DNA of 64,000 bases, taken from positions 155,911 through 219,910 of the forward strand of contig DPXQ01000044.1 in NCBI GenBank assembly GCA_003527225.1, in the 5' to 3' direction. The position numbers were made by a program, and so were the translations under genes. This document shows, one piece after another, positions 54,421-64,000 of the stretch. The DNA comes from Rhizobium sp. Its GTDB lineage: Bacteria; Pseudomonadota; Alphaproteobacteria; Rhizobiales; Rhizobiaceae. The notes beneath the pieces were generated by a model. That model was given only the letters and a program-made list of their open reading frames with translations. It did not search any database and had not been told where the DNA came from. The first letter of the stretch is position 1. Each line of letters opens with the position of its first letter.

Positions 54421-54869
54421 GGCGGGCTGTAAGCCACCGCAGCAGGCGCTGGTCGCGGAAGCCGGTGCTGCTGCTTGCCGTGCTCTACTTGTTATCCGCC
54501 CCGGCCTGGGCCGATGAAAGCAAGCTCTCCGGCAATTTTCTCTTCAACGTCATCAGTTCGTCCGAGCCGCATCGCGAAGCGATCAAGGGGCTTCTGAGAG
54601 GACGCCCCGGCTTGCCCTCATGGGTCCGGAACATGGTGACGCGCGGCGACTATGTCGCCATCGCCTCGATCGAGGTCAGCGTCGACGGCAAGCCGATGCA
54701 GCTCTTTTCCGCCTGCGAGGCCGGGAGATGTGCGGATAGCTCCATCAAGGTGCTGTTTTCCGCCGACGGCAAGCGCGCCGTCCTCCAGTTGCGCGACAAG
54801 AAGCTCGGAGGGGCTACATTCGGCGATCCGACGCCTGCCGAAGCTTCCGTGCTTCTCGAGGGCATGTGA
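54417..54869 (+). CDS. Ivy-like (inhibitor of vertebrate lysozyme family) periplasmic protein
   Basis: A 150-residue exported protein starting at GTG 54417, coupled to smc by a GTGA overlap. A signal peptide (KPVLLLAVLYLLSAPAWA) precedes an Ivy-type domain: LPSWVRNMVTRGDYV, a short disulfide-like loop CEAGRC (100-105) and IKVLFSADGKRAVLQLRDKK ... TFGDPTPAEASVLL. In E. coli Ivy the equivalent loop CKPHDC carries the His that plugs lysozyme; here the His is replaced by Gly, so classical c-type lysozyme inhibition is doubtful. Another envelope role is possible. Confidence 0.75.
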   Translation: MRRAVSHRSRRWSRKPVLLLAVLYLLSAPAWADESKLSGNFLFNVISSSEPHREAIKGLLRGRPGLPSWVRNMVTRGDYVAIASIEVSVDGKPMQLFSACEAGRCADSSIKVLFSADGKRAVLQLRDKKLGGATFGDPTPAEASVLLEGM

Positions 54870-54951
54870 CAGGTCCAGAAGCCGGACGCGACAACGCCCG
54901 TCCAGTGCCCGACCGTGGTCGAATCCCGCGACATTTTACCCCTTTGCCGCA

Positions 54952-54974
54952 TTTATGATGCAATGCAGCATAAA
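54952..54974. promoter_or_regulatory. palindrome upstream of ppdK
   Basis: A 23-base dyad: TTTATG, one mismatch, TGCA, a central A, then the complement TGCA and CATAAA. It lies 78 bases before the ppdK start in the 182-base gap after the Ivy-like gene. Its length and symmetry suit a dimeric repressor operator; no regulator is assigned. Confidence 0.5.
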
Positions 54975-55051
54975 CTGGCGGCCGTGGCGCTTCCAATCCG
55001 TCACAATTGCTGTAAACATTTGAAAAAAGCCTGTTTGGGTGGAGAAAAGGC

Positions 55052-57723
<2,672 letters not shown>

Positions 57724-57730
<7 letters not shown>

Positions 57731-58056
57731 CCGGGAACCGCCGGGATTTCTCGCTTGAGATCCGGTTCGTCGTGGATGAAGGTGATCTGCAAGGTCGCCA
57801 TGCGCTCGGCTGACGCATTTGCGCCATTCGCGCCTGTCTCTGGCTCGTCCACGGCGATGCCGCCTTCGCGCAACGCGGCAATGAGGGCAGGGTAGGCGCC
57901 CGCCGCAAGCGTCAGACGGATCGTGTTCATGATGTTGGAATACATCTGCACGTCGTCGATCCAGCCGCCCAGGCGGTTGACCGTATCGAAGACGAAACTC
58001 GTCGCGTCCTTGCGTTCGCGCCGGGTGACGGCGCTCAGCATCAGGATCCCGCTCAT
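57724..58056 (-). CDS. conserved hypothetical protein
   Basis: A 110-residue soluble protein I cannot assign to a named family (MSGILMLSAVTRRERKDATS ... NRLGGWIDDVQMYSNIMNTIRLTLAAGAYPALIAALREGGIAVDEPE). Codon use and amino-acid composition look genuine, and the central segment looks like a compact alpha/beta domain. Convergent with ppdK with a 7-base overlap of stops. Function unknown. Confidence 0.65.
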
Positions 58057-58178
58057 CCTGGTCTTTCCGGTTGTCCCTGTCGGTCGCGATTTGAGATGGC
58101 AACGGATGACAAATCAAGCGGTTTATGGAATAGCGCCTTGCAGCAACAAACCCGCGCTAGCAGAGAGGCGGTCGGACG

Positions 58179-59081
58179 ATGACCAAGCAGCGCCAGCAGA
58201 CGCGAGCGAAGAAACGCAAGGATGCCGATGCATCGCTGAAGCCGCCGGTTCAGGGCGCAAAGGCTGTTTTGCCGGAAAAGGGCATGCAGACGCCGCCCGA
58301 AACCGCGGGCGCACCCGCGCGCGCCATGCCGGATTTTCGCCGGATCGTCAAAACCGGCTCGTTCCGTTTCGCGGCGGGTTTTCTCCTCTCCGGCTTCATC
58401 GTCATCGCTCTTTCCCAGTCGATCCCGCACGATTACGGATTCATGGAGCTCGGCTGGCTCTTCACCTTGTCCATCTACGATCTTGTGCTTGCCATGCTCG
58501 GGCTCGCGGTTGCCTGCGCGATGACGCAGACGGCGCGCGGTTTTCGCGCCATCACCGGGACGTTTCTCGCGGTTCTCCTGGTGATGCTGTTTTTCTTCGA
58601 TCCGATTTTCGCGCTGATCCTGAAGACGCCTCTCGGCGACACGCTCTACCTTGTCGCTCCTGCCGCCGTGATCCTGACCGGCGCCTCTCTCTGGCTCAAC
58701 GGTGTCTGGCGCGAGCGTGCCGCCATGGTTGCCGCAGGCGTCGTTGCCTTCTCCTTCTCGCTCTTCATCGGGCTTGACGATCTCGGTATCGGCATCGTCG
58801 ATTTCGCTTCCGGCGCGGTTTTCTGCGCGATCTGGCTGGTCCTCGCCCCCGCGCTTCTCTTGCGCCAGTTTCGGGGGCCGTGGCTCAATATTCCCGCCCG
58901 TATCGTCGGAAGCTGGCTAGTCGTGATCGGGATCATCGTGCTCGGCTCGCTCTATGTGCCGATGCCGGTCGAGGCGCCGGCCCTGCCGGATTCCTCGGTC
59001 ATGGAACTGGTGGTTCCGGAAGATGGCTCCGCCCCGACATTGAACGGCGATGAACTGCCGCTGGACGGAACCGGGCAGTGA
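58179..59081 (+). CDS. polytopic membrane protein of unknown function
   Basis: A 300-residue protein. A basic, disordered cytoplasmic N-terminus (KQRQQTRAKKRKDADAS, to about 60) precedes six to eight membrane helices, e.g. FAAGFLLSGFIVIALSQSI, LVLAMLGLAVACAMTQTA, GSWLVVIGIIVLGSLYVPMP. The C-terminal 40 residues are acidic and probably periplasmic. No motif recognised. It lies 103 bases before the DUF1499 gene on the same strand, and the two may form a unit. Confidence 0.75.
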   Translation: MTKQRQQTRAKKRKDADASLKPPVQGAKAVLPEKGMQTPPETAGAPARAMPDFRRIVKTGSFRFAAGFLLSGFIVIALSQSIPHDYGFMELGWLFTLSIYDLVLAMLGLAVACAMTQTARGFRAITGTFLAVLLVMLFFFDPIFALILKTPLGDTLYLVAPAAVILTGASLWLNGVWRERAAMVAAGVVAFSFSLFIGLDDLGIGIVDFASGAVFCAIWLVLAPALLLRQFRGPWLNIPARIVGSWLVVIGIIVLGSLYVPMPVEAPALPDSSVMELVVPEDGSAPTLNGDELPLDGTGQ

Positions 59082-59184
59082 TGGAGCAGATCGCGATCAG
59101 CCGTCGCCGCGCTTGTCGGCTGCATGGCCAGACGGTAAACAGGGTGCGCCGATCCCAATTCCCGCCAGCCCCGGTGCCTGTCCG

Positions 59185-60096
59185 ATGACCATCCGCTACG
59201 ACCGACCCGTCTCCCGCCTGGCCCTTCTGTCCAGGAGGCTCGGTTTCTTCGGAGCGGCACTTCTTGTCGTCGTCATCCTGGCCCATCGCTTCGGGCCGCT
59301 GACCACGCCCGATTTCGTCGCCCTTGTCCTTATCTCGGCGGTTCCGGCTGCGCTTGCCGTGCCGCTGGCGCTGTTCGGCCTCTGGCGTCTCTGGCAGGTT
59401 GGCGCCCTTGGCGGCGTAGCGGCCGGATGGGCTCTCTTCTATGCCGCCTTGCCGCTTGGGCTCGTCGGCTTTGCGACGCTGCAATATTTCACCCGGCCGA
59501 TGATCTACGACGTCTCGACCGATATCGCCGACCCGCCGAAATGGCTTGGCGAACCCGTGGCCCGGCAGCAATGGCTGGAGCGTCCGGCCATTACGACCGG
59601 GCAGCGCGAAGCCCAGGCGCTGGCCTATCCGGGCTTGACCGGCCGGCGCTACGAGGGCGCGCTCGACCGGGTCTACGAGGCGGTGATCAAAGTGGCGGAC
59701 CTGCGTGGATTCGATATCGTCGCCTCGCGTGGCCAGGAGTTCGCGCTTCCCGAGTTCCAGTCGCAGGCGCAAGGCGGAGAAAGCGACGTGCTGGAGGGCG
59801 GAGCGCCAAGCGTCGGGCCGGTCCCGCAACAGCGTCCGGCGCCGGACAATCTCCGGCCGGAAACAGGCGAGGGCGAGGCAGTCGGCACCGTACGCATCCA
59901 GGCCGAGACCCGTACGCTCCTGCTCGGCCTGCGTTTCGACATCATGATCCGGCTGCGCGAGGAGGCGGAGACGACGCTCGTCGATCTTCGCGTCGCCAGC
60001 CGCTACGGCCCGCACGATCTCGGCTTTGGCGACGATATCGCCGAACGGTATCTGCGTGCGCTCGATGCGGAACTGCTGGGTATCGCCGGGGACTGA
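59185..60096 (+). CDS. DUF1499 family protein
   Basis: A 303-residue protein: three N-terminal membrane helices (LGFFGAALLVVVILAH, FVALVLISAVPAALAVPLAL, GVAAGWALFYAALPLGLVGF) and a soluble DUF1499 domain (MIYDVSTDIADPPKWL ... VYEAVIKVADLRGFDIVAS, LRFDIMIRLREEAETTLVDLRVASRYGPHDLGFGDDIAERYL). ATG 59185 begins the hydrophobic region sensibly. Function unknown; the soluble domain probably faces the periplasm. Confidence 0.82.
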   Translation: MTIRYDRPVSRLALLSRRLGFFGAALLVVVILAHRFGPLTTPDFVALVLISAVPAALAVPLALFGLWRLWQVGALGGVAAGWALFYAALPLGLVGFATLQYFTRPMIYDVSTDIADPPKWLGEPVARQQWLERPAITTGQREAQALAYPGLTGRRYEGALDRVYEAVIKVADLRGFDIVASRGQEFALPEFQSQAQGGESDVLEGGAPSVGPVPQQRPAPDNLRPETGEGEAVGTVRIQAETRTLLLGLRFDIMIRLREEAETTLVDLRVASRYGPHDLGFGDDIAERYLRALDAELLGIAGD

Positions 60097-60103
60097 CGCT
60101 CCG

Positions 60104-61033
60104 TCAGGCGACGGTATAGACGCCGGAAAGCCGCGGCGGACCGTCGGTCGCGACCATGCCCTTTTCGACCAGATCCTCGATATGGGCGAGCACCGAGAGC
60201 GCGGCCGCGCCATGGAGCCTCGGGTCGGTGTCGCGATAGATCGCCTTGACCATCTCGGCGATCAGCCGGTCGCCGCCGCGGATACGCTCCATGACGGCGC
60301 GCTCGCGCATCCGCCGATGCGTGCGAAGCCCCCGCAGAAAGGCCGGCGGATCCTTGACCGGCCCGCCATGGCCGGGAAAATAGACCCGGTCGTCGCGCGT
60401 GAGCAACCGTTCGAGCGAGGCCATGTAGTCGCCCATGGCGCCGTCGGGCGGGGCGACGATCGAGGTCGCCCAGGCCATGACGTGATCGGCGGAAAAGACG
60501 ATCCCCGTGCCTTCGAGCCCGAAGGCGAGGTGGTTTGCGGTGTGGCCGGGCGTGGCGATGGCCGAGAGCGTCCAGCCGTCGCCCTCGATCCTGCCGCCGT
60601 CGCCAAGCGCGATATCGGGCGCGAAGTCCATGTCGGAACTTTCCGCGAAGGGATTGCTCTCACCCTCGTGCAGCGGCCGCGAGGCGCGGTGCGGCCCCTC
60701 GGCAACGATCAGAGCGCCGGTTGCCGCCTTCAGCCGGCGGGCGAGCGGCGAATGATCCTTGTGGGTGTGGCTGACGGCGATATGGCTGACGGGCCGGCCG
60801 CCGATCGCCGTCATCAGCGCCTGGAAATGCGCCTCGTCCTCCGGCCCCGGATCGATGACGCAGACGGTGTCCTTGCCGACGATATAGCTGTTGGTGCCAT
60901 GAAACGTGAAGGGGCCGGGATTGTTGACCGTGATCCGCTCGACGCCGTCGGCCACCGGCACCGCCTCGCCATGGGCAGGTTGGAACGAGAGGTCGAATTC
61001 GGGCCGTTCGACCGCCTCTTCCGGCCCGTTCAT
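60104..61033 (-). CDS. MBL-fold metallo-hydrolase (LACTB2-like)
   Basis: A 309-residue metallo-beta-lactamase-fold protein. Zinc motif HTHKDH in AVSHTHKDHSPLARRL, GTNSYIVGKDTVCVIDPGPED near the N-terminus, TPGHTANHLAFGLEG and VYFPGHGGP later, then a C-terminal winged-helix-like segment (MVKAIYRDTDPRLHGAAALSVLAHIEDLVEKGMV) as in LACTB2/glyoxalase II-like hydrolases. The start overlaps the cupin stop (ATGA). Substrate unknown; RNA or thioester hydrolysis are family options. Confidence 0.88.
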   Translation of the reverse strand: MNGPEEAVERPEFDLSFQPAHGEAVPVADGVERITVNNPGPFTFHGTNSYIVGKDTVCVIDPGPEDEAHFQALMTAIGGRPVSHIAVSHTHKDHSPLARRLKAATGALIVAEGPHRASRPLHEGESNPFAESSDMDFAPDIALGDGGRIEGDGWTLSAIATPGHTANHLAFGLEGTGIVFSADHVMAWATSIVAPPDGAMGDYMASLERLLTRDDRVYFPGHGGPVKDPPAFLRGLRTHRRMRERAVMERIRGGDRLIAEMVKAIYRDTDPRLHGAAALSVLAHIEDLVEKGMVATDGPPRLSGVYTVA

Positions 61034-61326
61034 TTGTATTCGATCTCGATGAAAGACATGGGCCGGTCACCGCCGTTGACGACATTGTGCTCGACACCGG
61101 CCTCGCGGCGATAGACCTCGCCGGCCTTGCTGGAGACCCGCCGCTCGCCATTGGCATCCTCGATGAGGAAGTCGCAATCGGTCATCGGCACGACGACATA
61201 GCCAAGGCCATGCACATGATGGCCGGTCGCGGCCCCCGGCTCGAAATCCCAGCGCGTGACGCGCACGACCGCGTCGTCGATCAAGAGCGTAGGCAGGGCA
61301 GGGGGGCGGGCGGAATATCCGGGCAT
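61030..61326 (-). CDS. small cupin-domain protein
   Basis: A 98-residue single-domain cupin (VVRVTRWDFEPGAATGHHVHGLGYVVVPMTDCDFLIEDANGERRVSSKAGEVYRREAGVEHNVVNGGDRP). The metal ligands are likely the HHVH histidines, a Glu and the EH near the end. ATG 61326 is chosen; the longer frame has no homology. Coupled to the MBL gene by ATGA. Possibly an auxiliary of that hydrolase. Confidence 0.85.
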   Translation of the reverse strand: MPGYSARPPALPTLLIDDAVVRVTRWDFEPGAATGHHVHGLGYVVVPMTDCDFLIEDANGERRVSSKAGEVYRREAGVEHNVVNGGDRPMSFIEIEYK

Positions 61327-61517
61327 GACGAACTCCTGTTTCTCGGGCGCCAACTTATGCGGCAGCGCGCGCACGTCCAATCAATAATTGAAATTGGTCG
61401 GATATGGGGAATGTATGGGCAAGCGATTTTTTCTTTTTGACGTTGCCCGCCCATCCGGCTTTTGCTAGATGCTCAACGCGCGAGAAAGACAAGGCCGAAT
61501 ACGGCTCTTGCACGTGA

Positions 61518-61592
61518 TGGGGCGTCGCCAAGCGGTAAGGCACCGGTTTTTGGTACCGGCATTCCCAGGTTCGAATCCTGGCGCCCCAGCCA
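61518..61592 (+). tRNA. tRNA-Gln (anticodon TTG)
   Basis: 75 bases including an encoded CCA. The acceptor stem TGGGGCG pairs with CGCCCCA, the anticodon arm ACCGG-TTTTTGG-TACCGGC style loop presents TTG, and the T arm CCCAGGTTCGAATCCTGG is intact. Glutamine isoacceptor for CAA (and wobble CAG). Confidence 0.95.
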
Positions 61593-61650
61593 TGTTTATT
61601 TTTATGAATAAAATCAGCAATTTAGAAGGTGGCGCAGATTTCGGCGCGCC

Positions 61651-61953
61651 TCATTCGCACTTGCCCGGAATGTCCAGCTTGTACGTTGTCTTGCCGAGGC
61701 CGGCCGGGGGGATTGGGACCAGATACACCGTCAGATCGCATTCCTGGGTACGGACCTGCCATTCGTCGGCACCATCCTTGCGCGTGCCGGTGTTGGAGAC
61801 GGAGCCGATAGGAGCCTGCCGAACGGCGTCCGCCACCTGGCTGCTCTGCAGAATCGTGGTGATCTTTTCCACACTGTCGTAGTAGCCCGAAAGAGCAGCC
61901 AAGGCGGGCGTGGCAAGAAAGGTGCAGACGATAGCCCAAACGATTTTCTTCAT
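61651..61953 (-). CDS. small secreted hypothetical protein
   Basis: A 100-residue exported protein. The signal peptide (MKKIVWAIVCTFLATPALA) is clear, and the mature part (LSGYYDSVEKITTILQSSQVADAVRQAPIG ... TQECDLTVYLVPIPPAGLGKTTYKLDIPGKCE) holds two Cys that may pair. No family recognised. Located next to tRNA-Gln. Confidence 0.75.
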   Translation of the reverse strand: MKKIVWAIVCTFLATPALAALSGYYDSVEKITTILQSSQVADAVRQAPIGSVSNTGTRKDGADEWQVRTQECDLTVYLVPIPPAGLGKTTYKLDIPGKCE

Positions 61954-62236
61954 GGTTGTCTTGTCCTTCGAGATCGTCCCAGCGTCACATGCCCTGCCTG
62001 ATCTCGCAAGGGGCATGGCCGCGATCGGGCCAGCCAAGCCCGTTCTTGACTTCTTATAATTGCTTTACTACACAGCAAATGTCGAAAAAATTTGAGACCG
62101 GTCTGGTTATTCCGGTCCCCGCAATGCGGGATAAAGTCGCTCTTCGCGAACCCACGGCGCCAACCCCAATTCCTGGGTGGTGCCGTGGCTGGGTATGGTC
62201 TCCTGTCACGCACCATCCGCTTACAGTGAGACCGAT

Positions 62237-62467
62237 ATGCCCGATAAAAAGACCCTACTCCTCGCCCAGCTATTCATCACCTTCATGATGGCCTCGTCCA
62301 TGTCCGGCATCATGTCCCTTATTGCGTTGGGACCGACGCAAGAGTGGCTCCACGCGTGGCCCGGACAATTTGCCATCGCCTGGCCCATCGCCTTTTGCCT
62401 CACCATCTTCACCAGCAAAATGGGGATCGGCCTCGCCGTCAAGCTCAGGGGGGAAAGACCCGTCTGA
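62237..62467 (+). CDS. DUF2798 small membrane protein
   Basis: A 76-residue two-helix membrane protein (LLLAQLFITFMMASSMSGIMSLIALG and AWPIAFCLTIFTSKM, then KLRG) of the DUF2798 type. ATG 62237 starts the conserved part. Function unknown. It stands alone among small orphan genes; a GC-rich hairpin follows. Confidence 0.72.
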   Translation: MPDKKTLLLAQLFITFMMASSMSGIMSLIALGPTQEWLHAWPGQFAIAWPIAFCLTIFTSKMGIGLAVKLRGERPV

Positions 62468-62490
62468 GGGAAGCCCGTCTTTGGACCAGT

Positions 62491-62516
62491 GGCCCGCCGA
62501 ACCTCACCGGCGGGCC
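62491..62516 (+). terminator. hairpin after the DUF2798 gene
   Basis: Perfect 9-bp arms GGCCCGCCG (62491-62499) and CGGCGGGCC (62508-62516), 8-base loop, 23 bases past the stop. No T run follows; possible terminator. Confidence 0.5.
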
Positions 62517-62610
62517 TGAGCGGTCAGGCAGATGCCGTCCGCTTGCTTGTTGAATACCGGGAGACGTCTTTCCGGCTAAATCGGCGGAATATCCACCGGC
62601 CTTCAGAGAT

Positions 62611-62871
62611 CTATCCGCCGCCCTTCATCGGTCGCCAGATGATCGTGTCCGGCCTGCGCTCGAAGGGGAATTCCATCAGCGTCACCTGGCAATCCCTGGT
62701 GTCGCAACTTGTGCACCTGAAGGGCAGGGAACGCGGGTCGCGCCCCTGTCCGTAAAAGTGGCCGAGATCGTTGGCCATGAACTTCGCCTGACGCCCACAA
62801 AGCCGGCAGGTCGCGACAACCAGCATGTTGTGGCGGGCGGCTTTTCCAAGGGTGTCGAGAGTGATCGCCAT
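62611..62871 (-). CDS. zinc-ribbon protein of unknown function
   Basis: An 86-residue protein with two CxxC pairs (CRLCGRQ and CTSCDTRDC) predicted to bind one zinc, and a conserved C-terminus PFERRPDTIIWRPMK. ATG 62871 starts MAITLDTLGKAARHNMLV. Similar short proteins occur in rhizobia; role unknown, possibly nucleic-acid or protein binding. Confidence 0.75.
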   Translation of the reverse strand: MAITLDTLGKAARHNMLVVATCRLCGRQAKFMANDLGHFYGQGRDPRSLPFRCTSCDTRDCQVTLMEFPFERRPDTIIWRPMKGGG

Positions 62872-63150
62872 TGCTTGCGAGCAATGGAACATAACGGGAA
62901 CATAGTCAAGGCGAATCTAATGTTCCAAGGGTGGGATGCTGCGACTCCCCGACCGAGGCCGGGCGGACCGCTGTTTTGCATTCCAGGGGACTTGAAAACT
63001 TAAACTGAATATTAACCATAATTATCATGACTAATAAGGCAAAAATTAACCTTGATGCGTGTATAAACCCCTCGCTTCGCCAATGTATTGCGTAGCGAAG
63101 CTCTTAATATCAATGCAGTTTTTGTCAGTCCGGCTGGTATCGACGGGCGA

Positions 63151-63555
63151 TCATTCGCCCGTCAGGAATTCTTCGCAATAGCTCTTTGCGCCGCTGACGC
63201 CCGGCTTGTCGATGACAGTGCGTATACTGCGAATGACATAGTCCGACGAAACCGTGAGCTGCATTTCGCAGCGCAGGTATTCGGTGCGCGCCGATTTCAG
63301 AAGCCTGCCCTTCTTGCCGCCGCCGAGATCTTCATATTCCGCCGGCACGACGCGCGTCTTGTAGCCGCCGCGCCAGGTATAGATGGTGCTGCCGCCAGCG
63401 GAACTATCATTGGCAGGGGGGCCGAACTTGGCGAAGAAGGCGCCGGCCGGCTGGCCGTTCCAGCGCGCTTCGATAGCGTTTCTGGAAACGCCCGTGGTTG
63501 TGCATCCGGCAAGGGCCAGCGCCAGGCTGGCCATGGTGATCACGCGGAAATTCAT
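63151..63555 (-). CDS. predicted lipoprotein
   Basis: A 134-residue lipoprotein with a lipobox LAGC (Cys18). The mature domain (AIEARWNGQPAGAFFAKFGPPANDSS ... STIYTWRGGYKTRVV ... CEMQLTVSSDYVIRSIRTVIDKPG) resembles small outer-membrane assembly-type lipoproteins (SmpA/BamE-like topology), but homology is not certain. A stem-loop (63142-63163; GACGGGCGA and its complement) overlaps the 3' end and stop codon. Confidence 0.75.
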   Translation of the reverse strand: MNFRVITMASLALALAGCTTTGVSRNAIEARWNGQPAGAFFAKFGPPANDSSAGGSTIYTWRGGYKTRVVPAEYEDLGGGKKGRLLKSARTEYLRCEMQLTVSSDYVIRSIRTVIDKPGVSGAKSYCEEFLTGE

Positions 63556-63832
63556 CTGTCCCGTCCCTAATGTCCCGATCGAAGAACTGCCGTCGCGGCT
63601 CGTATCCCCACAACCTGCGACGGTCCTTCGTCCTTGGGCTTTAGCGCCAATTCGGCGCCGTGGAAATCGGCAAGCGTAGAAAGCAACTTTATTTTTCCGC
63701 CTGTATCCGCCTTGCCACGTTTGCGGGAAACACAAGCGGCCCCGGCGCGGACGGCGAGGTTTAGGGAAGGCGAGCGGACGGCGGGCCGACATGATTTTTT
63801 CACATTGGCCTCCGCTTTTTTCAAAACACCGC
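63556..63832. other. non-coding stretch upstream of tRNA-Pro
   Basis: This gap of about 280 bases between the lipoprotein start and the tRNA-Pro promoter holds no credible gene. It should contain the lipoprotein promoter. Short T runs (CATGATTTTTTCAC, GCTTTTTTC) are present without a matching stem. Confidence 0.5.
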
Positions 63833-63861
63833 TTGTGCAACAAAAACTGCTGGTCTATAGA
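63833..63861 (+). promoter_or_regulatory. promoter of tRNA-Pro
   Basis: -35 TTGTGC (63833-63838) and -10 TATAGA (63856-63861) with a 17-base spacer; transcription would begin about 8 bases before the tRNA 5' end. Confidence 0.65.
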
Positions 63862-63875
63862 GGCGCCGCTGGACA

Positions 63876-63952
63876 CGGAGTGTAGCGCAGTCTGGTAGCG
63901 CACCACGTTCGGGACGTGGGGGTCGAGTGTTCGAATCACTCCACTCCGACCA
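63876..63952 (+). tRNA. tRNA-Pro (anticodon CGG)
   Basis: 77 bases including encoded CCA. The acceptor stem CGGAGTG pairs with CACTCCG, the anticodon stem CCACG/CGTGG encloses TTCGGGA (anticodon CGG), and the T arm GAGTGTTCGAATCACTC is intact. Proline isoacceptor for CCG. Confidence 0.96.
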
Positions 63953-63961
63953 GCTTGAAAA

Positions 63962-63983
63962 GCCCGCTTTTGCGGGCTTTTTT
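63962..63983 (+). terminator. rho-independent terminator after tRNA-Pro
   Basis: GCCCGC, TTTT loop, GCGGGC, then T6; extended by flanking A/T pairs (AAAA...TTTT). A textbook terminator 10 bases past the CCA. Confidence 0.95.
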
Positions 63984-64000
63984 CATTTTTGCCGCGGATA

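Noticed and set aside
61437..61480. Possible tRNA-Gln promoter starting TTGACG
   Set aside because: No -10 hexamer lies at 16-18 bases; the nearest TAG/TAT-like words are mis-spaced.
61956..62288. 110-codon plus-strand frame, including a short MSKKFETGLVIPVP start
   Set aside because: Ser/Pro-rich, no ribosome site, and it overlaps the DUF2798 start in another frame.
63012..63051. Two TTAACC words suggesting CtrA control
   Set aside because: Spacing is 34 bases and neither forms TTAA-N7-TTAA; AT-rich DNA gives such words by chance.

Overview
The window is a high-GC, densely coded chromosomal segment of an alphaproteobacterium, most probably Rhizobiaceae or a close relative in Hyphomicrobiales. 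The evidence is gene content and order: an aa3 oxidase block ctaC-ctaD-ctaB-coxF-ctaG-ctaE followed by DUF983, SURF1, ispH, thrB and rnhA; the cell-cycle methyltransferase CcrM; mutY beside a DUF721 gene, a DsbA-like lipoprotein, smc and ppdK; a ClpP3-type protease; an IalB-like protein; and the DnaJ-like/fabI pair. Most genes are housekeeping. No insertion sequence, phage, integrase, CRISPR array or rRNA was seen.

Layout. 1-5.7 kb: a PAS sensor cut by the left edge, a DUF1344 protein, a histidine phosphatase, fabI, a DnaJ-like protein and a lipoprotein. 5.7-15.2 kb: pdxH, a polysaccharide deacetylase, a TauE/SafE permease, an MFS pump behind a MerR/SoxR-type promoter, an SDR enzyme, a D,D-carboxypeptidase with a SPOR domain, a MazG-like protein, a VOC protein, TldD and IalB. 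15.2-26.7 kb: the cytochrome oxidase operon, led by a perfect FNR/FixK box, then assembly factors, ispH, thrB and rnhA. A CPT-like kinase, a DUF1304 gene and an orphan HicB domain are interspersed here. 26.7-30.6 kb: clpP3, an ArsR/SRPBCC pair, a peroxiredoxin, a DsbD-alpha-like protein and YqgE. 30.6-38.7 kb: a 970-residue GGDEF/EAL receptor, a GNAT, an M16 peptidase, thrC, a lipoprotein and a lipid kinase. 38.7-43.6 kb: a HAD phosphatase, SMR/TetR and ArsR/NIPSNAP/ABM units with visible operators, and a VWA protein. 43.8-57.7 kb: ccrM, a GT41 (OGT/SPINDLY-type) glycosyltransferase, mutY, DUF721, a DsbA-like protein, smc, an Ivy-like protein and ppdK. 57.7-64 kb: membrane proteins, a metallo-beta-lactamase fold/cupin pair, tRNA-Gln(TTG), small orphan genes and tRNA-Pro(CGG).

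How genes work together. The ct/cox genes encode subunits I-III plus heme O synthase (CtaB), the copper chaperone CtaG and SURF1. thrB and thrC are the last two steps of threonine synthesis but lie 10 kb apart. Several cassettes are translationally coupled by 4-bp ATGA/GTGA overlaps (ArsR-SRPBCC, SMR-TetR, NIPSNAP-ABM, GNAT-GGDEF/EAL, TldD-VOC, smc-Ivy, cupin-MBL).

I did not find a convincing new multi-gene system. The best leads are regulatory or single-gene: the 19-bp-spacer MerR/SoxR promoter of the MFS pump, the anaerobox before ctaC, a 21-bp double-GTCGCAA motif present twice in opposite orientation, the GT41 enzyme directly behind ccrM, an Ivy-like protein coupled to smc that lacks the inhibitory loop histidine, and a VWA protein with four GGYG-type repeats.
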